Assembly: GCF_030272615.1 (NCBI RefSeq)
Contig: NC_081411.1
Coordinates: 825,466,397 to 825,530,396, forward strand
Length of the DNA: 64,000 nucleotides
Direction: 5' to 3'
Source of the DNA: Cryptomeria japonica
Lineage: Eukaryota > Streptophyta > Pinopsida > Cupressales > Cupressaceae
The first letter of the stretch is position 1, and each line of letters begins with the position of its first letter. The position numbers and the translations under genes are program-made. Below, one piece after another: positions 45,822 to 58,386 of this stretch. The notes beneath the pieces are model-generated. The model was not told the DNA's origin and made no database searches. It saw only the letters and a program-made list of their open reading frames with translations.

Positions 45822-47293
45822 TGTATGCGGGAAAAGTGGGCGAATAAAACTTAATATGTGAAAATTTAGTTTAAATACTAGTCCACACACACACACAGGA
45901 CTTCTTGATGCAAGCTATGGAGTAACTTAGTGTTACTCAGCTTCCCAAGGAGGGTCCCATGGTTCTCTATCTCACAATGTCCCTCAAACCAACATTTTTG
46001 CTCTCAGATCACTGAGCAAAATGGTTTAGGGATGGCAAATATGAGAATGAGAGATGCTTTTGCTAAATTTAGTATGAAATAGATGTTAAGCTATGTATGA
46101 TATTAAAAATGCAATAAACTAGATGATAAGATGACAAGATTAGTATGAATACTATCCTAGCATACTATATTTAGTCTATGATTGAGCTAAAATGATAAAG
46201 AAATTATTCTAAACATGCATATTAGTCTAATTTCTGATCTAAAAGAGGCTAAATGATGAGCATAAAAATGATATGAAAGCTTGAAAGAATTTGAGCATAA
46301 GTGTAATGCTTCAAATTTGAAATATGATTGATAAAAATGGAGGAATGAGAGCTCTATTTATAGCAAAAACAGGGCAATGGATGGTCAAGATTGAATGGTT
46401 TAATCAAGGGCCAAGTTTGAAAGTTGGGGATCCATGTGCACAATTAGCACCAATAAAATGGTGACAAGTGTCAACATAGGGTTGGGTTGAGAGAAGAGGT
46501 TGGAGGCATTAAAGGCCTGAGAAGACCTCATGGTTATCTAAAGGCTAAGGGTCAAGTCTAAGTTAGGCTTACCCACTGGATTAAGAGTTAATCCAAGGAT
46601 AAACCTTTGTGCAAATGATTAAGAGATAATCATGGTCAAAGCATTAATGGCCTGATGAGACCCTTGGGTTGGATAGAGGTTGAGTCAAAACAAATGTTTT
46701 AACCATGTGGGAGAGTTTGAATTAACCATTAATGGTTATTGGAGACTTTAGGGATTAAGTGGTTGAAGGTTGGAAGCCTTCAATGGTTTTCAAAGACTTT
46801 AAGGGTTTTGGTGGTTGAAGGTTGAAAACCTTTAATGGTTATCAAAGACTTTAAGCCATTTGAGAAGTGACTTCTCTTTGCTTAGGGATGTGACAAAATT
46901 TAGAGGAGGGTTAGGTTAATTAGAAGTGTTTAGAAGATTCTAGAAGGGATTTGAAAGGGGTTTGGGATTTTGCAAGTGGATGGAGGGATAATAGGATTTT
47001 AATTGAAATAAAGAATTTCATTCAATTTGGTTGTAATTAAATAAATTTGATTTATTCAATTTGGGATAACTATTTAATTAAATTTGAATTTAATTAAAAG
47101 TGGATAGGGGGGTTTTAATTGAATAAAATGATTTATTCATTAAATGGATATAGTGAATTTAATTTAAATAAATTGAATAATTTATTTAATTAAATAGAGG
47201 AATGTGGATAGTTTAATTAAATTGGATTTAATTAAATAGAGAAATGAACATAAAATATTCATTTAGGAATATGGTCATTTTTATACGTCTACA
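45822..47293 (+). repeat. Solo LTR (1,472 bp) with perfect target-site duplication
   Basis: Begins TGTATGCGGG and ends GTCTACA. GAACC flanks it on both sides (45817-45821 and 47294-47298), and the pol frame of D is continuous once it is removed. It contains a short (CA)n near 45886 and AT-rich TTTAATTAAATT repeats at 47000-47230. Orientation is not determined by a coding region. Confidence 0.88.
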
Positions 47294-47298
47294 GAACC

Positions 47299-47912
47299 CA
47301 TAATTAGTTGGTCCACACCTAGGATAGAAAGTGAAGTGAGAAGTTTGCATGGCTTGGCTCAGTTTTATAGAAAGTTCATTAGAGGGTTCAGTGAAATATG
47401 TGCACCCATGCTTGAGACAATCAAGGGAGGTGTGAGAACCAAGTTTGTATGGACAAAGGAAGCACAAAGAGGTTTTGATCTCCTAAAGACAAAGGTGGCT
47501 ACTCAATCGGTACTTATCCTACCAAGCTTTGACAAATTCTAACACAATTCAATGTGATGCAAGCAACATGGAAATTGGAGTAGTTTTGAGTCAAGATAAT
47601 AGACCAGTTGCCTTCTTCAATGAGAAACTTAATGATGCAAAGAAAAGGTATTCCTCATATGATTTGGAATTGTATGCACTTGTTCAATCACTTAGGAAAG
47701 GGAGGCATTATTTGCTACCGAAGGAATTTGTGGTTTACACTAATAATCAAGCTCTTAGCTTTCTTAATTCACAAGAAAAGTTAAACCATAGGCATATTAA
47801 ATGGGTAGAGTATTTGCAGTCATATACCTTTACCATCAAGCACAAGAAAGGACAATGTAATAAGGTAGCTGATGCTTTGAGTAGGAGGTTACTAACATTG
47901 CAAGAAGTGCAG
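47299..47912 (+). pseudogene. Element D pol, part 3 (connection and RNase H)
   Basis: [17 protein letters not shown], then a small frameshift near 47535, then RNase H with IQCDASNMEIGVVLSQ, YDLELYALVQSL and NKVADALSRR. It stops at TLQEVQ where element F begins. Confidence 0.88.
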
Positions 47913-48248
47913 TATAGTGTCTACCCTTGACTTGTCTTGTTTTGATTAGAGTTGACTTTTATTCCATGCGTGATAGACTTATCTCGACTATTTATGATGA
48001 TTTGGATGATGATTATTCATGTGATTTGATGGATACTATATGCTTACTATGTGATAGATTATCGAAAGATTATATTGATCATGGATTTGATGTTGATTAT
48101 GACTATACTAACCCTATTTCATGATTATATTTGATGAGATGCTTATGAGATGTGTTTGACTATTGTTTGACTATCTTCGTGGAGAATCAATGCCATATCA
48201 CTCATTGCGAGCGGTATGTGCCATTACATAATTCTACCACTTATCTGT

Positions 48249-48251
<3 letters not shown>

Positions 48252-48317
<66 letters not shown>

Positions 48318-48335
48318 ATGTATGTATGTATGTAT
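48252..48335. repeat. (TA)n then (TATG)n microsatellite
   Basis: About 31 TA dinucleotides followed by four TATG units. Confidence 0.95.
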
Positions 48336-50066
48336 CATTGTTGGTGGTTGCAGGACTTGCAGGTATTGGACATTTATTCCTCCTAGAATTCCCAAGTGCG
48401 AGCTCCCATGGCTTCACAGGTGCGAGCATGTCCTTATCCCAATGGTAATATGTGGTTTCAGAGTTGACATGGGTTCCCTTCACATACTCTAGGTTTAAGT
48501 TGTCACTAGGCACAATTGGTCATGTCAGTTTTTAGCTTGGCTCTTTCAGTTTTGGGAGTATGCTAGTATTGATTGACTCTTTTGGTATGCGGATTATTTA
48601 TGTTGTGATTGATTTTATTGTCACGTGGTTATTTATGTGGTGTTGGATTATTTGTCTGTTTGTTGAGAGATTTGATAATTACTATTATTTATTTTTAATT
48701 ATTTGATTTAAGCTATTTGAGCTTTTGATTATTTGATTTATGATTTTAAGAATTATAGTATTTATTTAATTAATAATTTTTTTAAGATTATTTAATTAAT
48801 TATTGATTATTTCTTATAGTCTAAATATTAATTAATATTTAATATTGGAAGTAATAAATTATTTAATGGTTAATTTATTTAATTGTGGTGAAGTATTTAA
48901 TTAAAAATAACTATAGTTCATAATGTATTGAATAATAATTCCTATAAGGCTATAGTTTAAATACTAATATTTATTTGGTGGTATGGTAATTATACCTTGG
49001 GATATTAAAATATATTTATCCCACCTACTTATAATATATGATAGTATTTCCCACCTACCCTATTCTCCTATTGCAGGATTTTATTTTGGGGAAGCCATAG
49101 GATATGGGAAAAATATTCCAAAATGGAATTACCCTATTGGTTGGATTTCTAGGGTTTCTTGTTTATTGTTTCCTTTTAATGGATTCCTTGTGACAGTTCA
49201 CGGGTTCCATTCTTGAGCTTTGGATTCTCAGTGGATTGCTTGGACTGGATTTGGAAGAGATTGGGATTTGGATTTGGATTACAAACTTGTGGGCTTTCCT
49301 TCAGCGACCTACCATCACACAAGTTGCAAGTTGGAGGCCATACCCTTACTGTTTATCTTTGTTTTCAATGTCTGCAAGTATTTAATCTGTGAATGTTTCA
49401 TGTGGGGAATAAAGAAATAGTTCACATTCTCTCTATTCTTAATGGAAATGATTGGGAATTCCACTAGTTATGAGATCTTTATTTGGATGAAAGTCTGGAA
49501 GTTATCTTTTATGTGGTTGTCATGTATGCATGACATGGGATTTATATGTATTGAGATTTATTCCATTTATGATTTGATTGTATTTGATTATTGTTGTTTT
49601 GGAGATTCATTTCATGTTGTTAAAGATTTAACAGAGTTTGTGGAGTTGAGAGGAGAGAGCCTTGTGAGCTTCTAGTCTGGCCTTGCCATAAGGAAGACTC
49701 ACAAGACTCATCTCCTTCTGAGACATTTTATATTTCCCTTACTTTTAATGTTTTTTATGTTTGGAATAAGTTTATTGTTTTTATTTATATCTACGTTGAG
49801 TCTATTTCATGATTTGGATTCAAGATTTTGTGTTTGATGGTTTTTTGGACTTGCTAGAGATGTTTTTCCCTCCTGAAATCTATATTATGTTTTCAATTGT
49901 ATTTCCTTGGGTGAATTTTATTATTTTATTTTGTTTACATGTTTTTTTAGTTCTTTTTTTACCGATTCCAATGAGTATAAATATGTCATATTTGGCTGAT
50001 TATATTTCGAGCAGTTTTGATCCCACACTTCAGCAGTTTTCTGCCGAAATTTACACTTTTTTTTCT

Positions 50067-50171
50067 ATGCGCTAAAGGAATGACTATATGCGCTAAGGTA
50101 ATCACCCTATGCACTAAGAGATCACCTAGATGGGCTAAGGAATCAGTCATATGTGCCATTATGGGTATTTT
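50067..50171. repeat. 21-bp tandem array in element F
   Basis: Five units start at 50067, 50088, 50109, 50130 and 50151, exactly 21 bp apart. The core is ATGCGCTAAGG, with decreasing match in the later units. Confidence 0.85.
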
Positions 50172-52900
50172 TAGGGTTTTGTTCAGTTTGATGTCAGTTG
50201 GATTTGGGGCCATACCAGAGGCTTTTTTAGGGCATTTATGATGTTGTCTAAAGTTGATTTATCATTATTGATGTCTTCATATGATTTATTTGTGAGTTTT
50301 GTATTCATTTTACTCCATTTAAGTTTTTTGCACTTCCTTTCTTGTTGATGTGCCAAGAGAGAGATTGAGATTCTTGTGATTATGCACCAGCAAATGGATA
50401 GACCGTGCTGAGATTATTTGATGATTCATTTCAGATTTGATGGCATTTATTATGGCCTTGATACATTGATTTTTCCAAGAGGCTCATTGATTTTTGATTC
50501 TCATGATGTTACCTTTCACATGTTTCATGATTATGAGATGAGATTATTGGTTGCATATGGATTACTTATGAATTCAAATTCATGCATCTTCTCAGTTTTG
50601 ATTATGGTTTTGGAGCCTCTTGTGATTATTATTGTTTGAAATCATGTTAGGGGGGAGTGGGCTTCCTTGTGATGACCGAGGTCATGAGAGATAGACTTGC
50701 ATGAGGTTCCTTGTAAGGATGCATGAAGTCTAGACCACCAGGGCACTTTGGGAGTTTATCATGATTGTAAATAAGTGATAACCTAATAATTGATGGGTTG
50801 GGTAGTTAGATTCATTAATAAAGATAAAACTGATGTGAGTCTCATGACTTGATCCTAGGGAGGATATTTTAGGATAAGCATGAGAAGGCCATGAAGAAGG
50901 TAAACCAAACTCCCTTGATCTCTCATAGGTTGAATTGGTTCCGCATGTGTGTCACTTACCAAGAGGTTCCTTGAGAGGATTCTTGAGGGTTTATACATAA
51001 CAAGAGGTTCCTTGTAAGGATGCTTGTAACATGCTATGACACTCCACTCCTACATCTGTTCCCTTTGATGATCATATGACTATGCCTTGTTTCTTGATAA
51101 GCCTCTGGGAGTTTCTTATTATGGTTGTTTGTGTTGGTTGTATTTGCTCCATACTTGAGAGAGTTGTTGTAATCTTGTCTTTTTGTATTAAGTGTCAACC
51201 TAGATGTAGAGTGTGTGTTGGGACTCTATGTCATCTCCTAACATGGGGGGTGGTTGGTGCTTTTTACCATTGGGTTTTTCCCCTTGTTGGCGTTCTTCAT
51301 GTGTGGATGTGGATTCTCCTTCTTGATGGATTATGGATGTACCTTGTAGAAAATTTATGTAATGAATACAATGGAATACATGTATGTGGTATTTTGTATG
51401 TGGTAGATGGAATCATGTAAAAGGAAGAGCTATGTTCATGATGTATTGCTATGTAAATGTATTTGTAAGTAGTTCATAATTGGTAGTTAGGGTATCTCAT
51501 GATTTGTAAATGCGGTAATGAGATGTATGGATATGTTCTTGTTAAATGAAGGGAATGATTTCATGTGCCCAAATTTGGTAATGGAGTTGCAATTTAAATA
51601 AATGTGATTTATAATATGATCTTCTTGTACTGGTTAGAAAGGAATTCTATGGTTATTTCTTTAGATTGTGATTTAATATGTGAAAGAACCTTGAGAAATG
51701 GAATAATCTTAAATATCAGTGTTGAGGATGTTAGATAATATGGATAAGGTTTAGATAATTATGTCTCTATGTGTACACTTGGAAGATATTAGGATTGTTG
51801 TGTTAGGCATTGGGGTTATTGTCAAATTGGGAAAGTAGTTGCATGTGTAGTTGGATTAGGAAAGGAAACTATTGCTATTGGATTCATGGATATGCTTTTG
51901 GTGCTATGTGAAAACTACGATGTTATGAAGAAATTAGATATGTGAATAGATCATGTTGGTAATTGGTAAATCATGATGGAGGAGACATATATGACCATGT
52001 GAGAATTTGAATGTAAAAGAAAATTGGGATTAAAATGTATTGTGGCTTTAGAATGAAACAACTATGAAATGGATTTATTTGCATAGTAATGGAATGTATA
52101 AATAGTAAATGACTTGCATATGATGTATGCCATGTACTTGTAATGAAGTTACTAAATTTATAATGTTATATGTTTGTAAGCCAATAAATGAACTTTATGA
52201 TTGAAGGATTAGTGTGATGTTGTCATTGAGTAAAGGAATAAGGGAATTAGTTTATTATATGGAATGAATAACGAATTATAGTTTATACTTTATGAGGAGA
52301 TAATTATAATAAATGTAATGGGATCATGTTAGTATTAGAAGCAATGGAAGTATGTTTAAATGGATTATCAAAGATGGATTTTACCAATGCATTAGGATTG
52401 CGTCATCATGGAAAACGAAAAGAGCGTGTAGATAAGAGAGGTTGGGTTAAAACACATTTGGATTTGGTGCATAAAACGAATGTAGGATATTGGGGTTGTC
52501 TTGCATTTTAAAATAAGGAATGTAATATGCTAGTAGAATGGTATAATGGTATGCATTTCATAATGGATAGATAAGCTAGTGGGTTGCATTTCATAATGCA
52601 TTAATTCAAGATGGAATATGTTTATCATGTGAGCAGGCTGTCATTATGAAAGTTAAATAAGTAATGATGTTGAAGTACCCTAGGAAAAGGTTAATGATGT
52701 TATGTTATTTCCGCTTGCGTAAATTAGTGAAATGTGAGATGATGTATGTTCATAATGTTTAAACGGTTAATGAATGTATTTATATGGAGATGCTATGTAT
52801 TACATTATTTGTTATTAGAAGTTAATTAAAAAAAAAAATCTCAATTAGTATGATAGATGATTAGTTTTCTCTAGGGTATTTTGGCGCGCATTACATGCAG

Positions 52901-53266
52901 CTCAAAAGCATTGGAGTGGATAGCTTCAAGAATTTGTATGAAGAAGATGAAGATTTTGCTACTACCTACAAGGTTTGCCAAAGATTTGGAAACCATTTCC
53001 ACCGTGAGTATGCAGATTACACCTTGCAAGATGGCCTTTTTTTGAAAGGAGGGCAGCTATGTGTGCCTAGAGGGTCTATGAGGGAAAACTTGATGCAAGA
53101 AAAGCATAATGGATGCTTGAATGGACACTTTGGTTTGAACAAGACTTTGGAACTTGTCCAAAGGTTCTACTTTTGGCCTAAAATGAAAAGAGATATCAGA
53201 AGATATGTGGAGAAATGTGTGGTTTGCCAAAGAGCTAAGGGTGCATCTTCCAATGCTCGTCTTTAT
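52901..53266 (+). pseudogene. Element D pol, part 4 (integrase zinc region)
   Basis: Starts SIGVDSFKNLYEED and includes the integrase N-terminal zinc region: GHFGLNKTLELVQRFYFWP and CVVCQRAKG. It is cut at 53267 by the LTR of element G. Confidence 0.88.
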
Positions 53267-54895
53267 TGTTGAACATAGAATACCACTGAGAGGGGGGTGA
53301 ATTAGTGGTTCCTAAATCTTTATTCTTACCGATCTAACTTCATAGAATCAACTATTTACATAACCACTAAAAAATCATACCGGTAATGCAAGAGAGTAAA
53401 CCAATGAGATCATTCACACACAAGAAACTCACAACACCAGATTTACGAGGAAAACCCAATATGGGAAAAACCTCGGTGAGAAGAGTTGTTGGAGACTACT
53501 ACTCCAATCCAGCCTCATAGGTAAAACACAAACTTACAAAGATTTTGGGCACCAACCGAAGGAGCACTAACCCCTGCACTTTTAGGGCACCAACCCAAGG
53601 AGTACCAACCCCTGTACTTTTAGGTCACCAACCCAAGGAGTACAAACCCTTGCACGTTTAGGGCACCAACCCAAGGAGCACCAAACCCTACACCAAGCTT
53701 CAACTTGGTGATGTATAATGAAATACTATTTGAATACAATTAAGGCTTCTTGTTGCAAATGAATTCTGCAACTCTTGAACCAAATAACTCTCTGTCGGTT
53801 TACAGTCTTTTCTCTGCCACTAGAACTCACACTGTCGACTGTGAGTTCACTGTCTCTATTTCTCAACCTCTATTATCTTTCTCTCCCTTTCACACATAGT
53901 CTTTCAACACAATGTTTCACACTAGGATGCTACCTGCTCTACCACACCTTCCCGATTAGGCTCAACTGCCAGACTATGATACTGCCAGTAGAATCCTCTC
54001 ACCGGTTTGCTTGCTCACTCACACTACAACTTGTTTAGATCAACTTCTGAAGTTTTCTCCTTGCTCCCTCTCAGTTCTCTCCACTCCACAATCTTCACAA
54101 CGTCAATAACATTTTTGGTCTGGAGCTTTCATCACTTATCCAGTGATTTCCCACCAAAATGCAATTCAAACACTTGGGCGATAAGGGTTTCCTTTTTCCG
54201 ACACAATCTTCATGAGATCCAATCCCACCTATCTTGGATCAATCACTTTTCCTTGAAGACTGCTCCTACCACGGTTTCCATTAACCAATGCACATTTTCC
54301 TTGAAGTGGCAATCACGAATCAGATCTTTTGTCATGAAGCTAGACGACACATAAAGTATTCCAGAAGTTTCCTTTATGAGTACATCCTGAATCGGATTTC
54401 CTTTGCATTGATTCAGGCACCAACTGCTCCCTGATGTTCCTGTGTCATTCCTTCTTCCTCGAGCTACAATCAGTCTGATGCAATCCCATGATTTATGGTT
54501 CCTTTATTAATGGTGATTATCTATTTCATCAACCCTATCAATGAGGCTTCATCAACCACAACACACTTTCCACCTCAGCTCCATATGGTATCACACCAAT
54601 CAAGACACGACCTACCAACATGCAGTCAGTCTGGAAAACACATACCACTAAAACCCTTTGCTAGTAGTGTGTTCTTCTTTTGTTAACCGATAGAGAATCC
54701 TATACCAGTTGCACATCTTCACCTCCAATGGTGTGAGACAACTTTTAACATTCTGCCTCTTCACCATAAACAAGCAACTATCCTTCAAACCGGTTTGTAC
54801 TTTACAAGTAGACCTTCATTCTTTATGTTCACCCTTATGTGGATCTCTATCATGCCAGTTGACATCAATGACAACTTAGTGCCAAAATGCCAACA
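53267..54895 (-). repeat. 3' LTR of element G (SIRE-like Copia, reversed)
   Basis: Plus-strand ends are TGTTGAACA and GCCAACA; 1,629 bp. On the minus strand it starts TGTTGGCATTTTGGC. The hairpin ACCACTGA/TTAGTGGT is at 53282-53309. It contains four 38-bp repeats. Confidence 0.82.
53547..53698 (-). repeat. 38-bp tandem repeat inside the G LTR
   Basis: Units start at 53547, 53585, 53623 and 53661. Each holds GGGCACCAACCCAAGGAG or a close variant. The related LTR at 30651-31055 has one unit. Confidence 0.85.
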
Positions 54896-55880
54896 ATCTC
54901 CCCCTTTGGCATTGATGTCAATTTTTCACAATTAACTTCATACATACTGGTAAATTTCTCCCCCTTTGACACAATAACAAAGGGTACTTGTGCACTCCCC
55001 CTTTGATCCATACCATGCTCCCCCTAAGCCACATAAAACCTTCCTAGACAGATGATACAATGCCCAACTTGTGTTGGAGGTACTCAAAAGTGTTGACCAG
55101 TAATGGTTGGTGAAAATGTCTGCTACTTGTTCACCAGTAGGAACATAATCCATTCTTACCTCCTATCCTTCAACCTTCTCTCTGAGGAAGTGATATTTGA
55201 TTGCAATGTGTTTGGTTCTGGAATGTATGACCGGATTCTTTGCTATGCTGATTGCACTTGAATTGTCACACCGGATGAGAATAGGATCAGTGATGTCCAC
55301 TTGTATATCTTTGAGAGTATGCTTCATCCAAAGCACCTGAGAGAAGCATGTAGCAACAACAATATACTCAGCTTCAATAGTAGAGAGGGAGACTGAGTCT
55401 TACTTCTTGCTCTGCCAAGAGACCAACCAATCACCCAGAAAGAATGCACCACCGCTTGTGCTCTTTCTATCATCAATGCATCCTGCCCAATTGGCTTCAG
55501 TGTATGCTTCCAAGATAAAATATCCCTATTTAGGATACAAAATACCATAGCTGAGCATTCCTTGTAGGTACCTAAAAATGTTGCTAACAACATTCATGTG
55601 TGACTGCTTTGGTGCAGCTTGAAATCTGGCCACCATGAATACTGCCTGAACTATATCCAGTCTTGAAGTAGTTAGATACAGTAGACTGCCTATCATGGAT
55701 CTGCACAGAGTCCGATCCACCATGGATGATTCATCATTCTTACTCAATTTCTTGTCGGTCACCATGGGAGTACTTACCAATTTGCAATCTTCAAGTTGGA
55801 ATTTCTTCAGCATCTCCTTTGCATACTTGACCTATGAGATAAAGATTCCTTTATCTTTCTGTAAACTTGCAAACTGAAAC
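54896..55880 (-). pseudogene. Element G: 3' end of Copia pol, truncated
   Basis: The polypurine tract, inverted (CCCCCTTTGGC), is at 54900. Read on the minus strand: KYAKEMLKKFQ, VSTPMVTDKKLS, SMIGSLLYLTTSRLDIVQAV, an RNase H region and ADIFTN near the end. Only the RT C terminus and RNase H survive; everything upstream is missing. TAG and frame changes interrupt it. Confidence 0.82.
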
Positions 55881-56950
55881 AAGACCTACAGCAAAGACAA
55901 CATTGAAAACCTGGACGAACACACTATCATTTGCAAAAATAAAAAGATGCCATCACTCGAACCTACAATTTCAGATTTCTCCCTTGGAGAAAATCTCTCA
56001 AAAAGTGGAACCCCTACAAATGAGAAGAAATGAGGCTAATAAAAAGAGGGAAAAGACCAGATTTCATCAAAACATGCCAAGTGTCCTCTTTCCCTAACTG
56101 AAGATTTTTCTTTATCCTTCCCATGAAAATTCTCTCAAAATATCTCAAATATATTCAAACAAACCATATAAATGGATTCTCGTCTTGAGAGCTCTCCGAT
56201 GATATATAATACTTCTATATTTGAGCAAAAATTAACCCTTGGGTGAATTAATCTTTTTTATGCAGGCCATCATTTAAATTTTTGGATTTCTTCAATAGTC
56301 TCGACTTTACATTTAACTTTGATTTTTCTCCATTTTTCACCTGACGCCCTACCACCTGGCAGCTTGTGATTCGTCAGCAGGGTCCAATGTTCGCTACCTG
56401 GGATGACACCTCATCCATCTACCATTTGTCAGTCATGTCATCGCCACCTGTCCACCACTTGTCAGTCACATCAGTGCCATCTCACCAGGACCCGCCAGCT
56501 GGACCGCCACCGGACCTGCCACATCATCAGTTGCTGGGTCATGATGGTTAACCGATGAGCACTTTCGCTTCATGACATGGTGACCACCATTGATCTTCTA
56601 CGAACTTGCTTGATCTTTATCGCATCCTTTTCTGCACATGCTTGGTCGTTGTTCTGCGATGCTTAACCGATGAGCATCTTCACAAGCATCTTCACCTTGC
56701 AACATGGCAACCACCGCACGATCGCCTCAAACCTACTCACCAGTTAACTCATTCTTTCACTACAAAACTTGCCTCGAGAACTGTGCACTCATACATTTTT
56801 CAAGGTTTTATGAGTGGCTGCTAATACCTTTGCTGAAACTTCCTTAATAACTCTTCAACTCACTCGTGGGAGGGGGTTTTACTCCTGCCAATATGTATTT
56901 GCTTTGAATTTTATTGCTGCCTCTCTCCAAACACTACGGAGGGAAGACAC
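55881..56950. other. Unassigned stretch between elements G and H
   Basis: No domain, LTR pair or RNA gene seen. 56340-56540 is locally GC-rich with repeated CCACCTG and TTGTCAGTCA words. Possibly low-copy sequence or part of an unrecognised LTR. Confidence 0.4.
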
Positions 56951-57999
56951 TATTAGGTCTTGGAGACAACTGAGAGGGGGGGTGAATCAGTTGTCAAATA
57001 AATTTAAACCAAAAACAACTTAACCAACTTAATGCTTAATACCGGTAAACTAGTTCAATATGTCGGTAGACAGTTTTAACAGTTAATTGCTATACCGATA
57101 AGGATTAGTGCATGAAACATAAATACAAATTCATCCACAACACATGACACCAATATTTCTATGTGAAAACCCTATAAGGGGAAAAACCACAGTGGGAAAC
57201 CTTACCCACAATCAGATGATAATACTGTAGATAGTAAGTGTACATAAATGGGGTCTACACATGCAAAAAGGCCAACAACCTAGAGCCCACTGCTCAATGA
57301 CAAAATGGGAGACACACTGACTATAGTTGGATGGTTAAATCCAATAAGAATGTACTATACAAAATAGCATCTTCATATGCTGGATTCAGTACTAGTGTAA
57401 TGCTGATATACTTTCACAAAAACCTAGCTTCACCTTCAAATGATGTCTACGTGTATAGCTCTACTTAATCTCACATATACCTTCACACAATCCTTTTTCA
57501 CATTCCATATTTGATCTTACAAATAAGATCTTATATTTATACCATAACCTAAGACCAATTTTAGTAGGTCGGCTCTACAAGATATTACAATAGAAACATT
57601 TTACAAACAATATAATATCCGATGCAATAACCAATTGAACATGTTGGCTTAATGCATTTACAATAATAATTATTCATCTCCATAGCGTGCCATCTTGATC
57701 TAGAAAACATAAACCTACTGGTGTAACCCTAGACCTATTTGCCGGTAACAACAAATATGCAACTACGAATATACTAATGAACAAAACTCTAGGACAAGAT
57801 GTCCAAATGATGTCTTTGACATAACCATGTGTCTTCCATGCCATTCCAAGTGTCGGTGATCATTATATCTTGTCGGTGTACCAGATACCAGTAACTGTGC
57901 AATAGTTACTTGCTTGCCAGTGAATGCTACTGGATCTCCAAAGTGCTAGAGTTTAGTAGGTGTTGACATCAATGACAAAACCATACCAAAATACCAATA
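56951..57999 (-). repeat. 3' LTR of element H
   Basis: 1,049 bp; matches 62589-63135 over its first half. Minus-strand TATA box TATAAATATAA at 57541-57531. Perfect hairpin GACAACTGA/TCAGTTGTC at 56965-56995. Both terminal dinucleotides show TA where TG is expected. Confidence 0.88.
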
Positions 58000-58014
58000 A
58001 TCTCCCCCTTTGGC
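58000..58014 (-). other. Polypurine tract of element H
   Basis: Plus strand ATCTCCCCCTTTGGC, i.e. GCCAAAGGGGGAGAT on the element strand, directly before the LTR. Confidence 0.82.
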
Positions 58015-58386
58015 ATTGATGGCAACACAAGATGGAAAAACCATCAAAGTGGCAAAATAGAAATGTCAAGTACCAAAAACCAACAATCTCCAAAAAGATT
58101 ATAACCAGAAATCAAAATATAGATACAAAGAGTAATAATCTCTCCTAAACAACAATCTCTCTCCCTAGCAGCAACATGTGTTTTCCTTGTGTTTCTCAAA
58201 TTTTTTCCATACCAATCTCTCACCCTTTGACATCAAATGCCAAAGGTACAATAAAACCAAGTTCATATACAAAATACCAATCAATTCAATATACCAACTA
58301 CTCCCCCTGAGAAGTAGCTTCCCATCAAAGACCGGAATAAAAGATTTCTCTGTTAATTCTGTCGGTTGATGATAATCATCAACTTT

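Larger units (their letters stand above)
47913..52895. mobile_element. Element F: 4,983-bp non-coding insertion, possibly a giant solo LTR
   Basis: TGCAG flanks it on both sides (47908-47912 and 52896-52900), and D reads straight across when it is removed (EVQ to LKSIG). The ends TATAGTG and CATTACA are near inverted repeats if the second base was originally G, as in LTRs (TG...CA). It has no ORF longer than about 115 codons and no recognisable domain. It contains a long (TA)n, a 21-bp array at 50067-50171, a GGGGGGAG run near 50651 and repeated GAGGTTCCTTGTAAGGATGC words at 50700-51020. I found no internal LTR pair. Confidence 0.65.
31056..53266 (+). mobile_element. Element D: truncated Gypsy pol split by three insertions
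   Basis: Pieces at 31063-31553, 45498-45821, 47299-47912 and 52901-53266 read as one Gypsy pol, from just before the reverse transcriptase to the integrase zinc region. Element C, a solo LTR and element F separate them, each flanked by a 5-bp duplication of D sequence. Neither LTR of D is found: G-family LTRs abut it on both sides. Confidence 0.8.

Noticed and set aside
48455-48470. Possible primer binding site TGGTTTCAGAGTTG inside element F
   Set aside because: Two or more mismatches to the Met site, no LTR end before it and no matching LTR at the right end of F.
49986-50241. Overlapping 74-75-codon ORFs around the 21-bp array in F
   Set aside because: 21 bp is a multiple of three, so the array keeps frames open by chance; no domain or start context.
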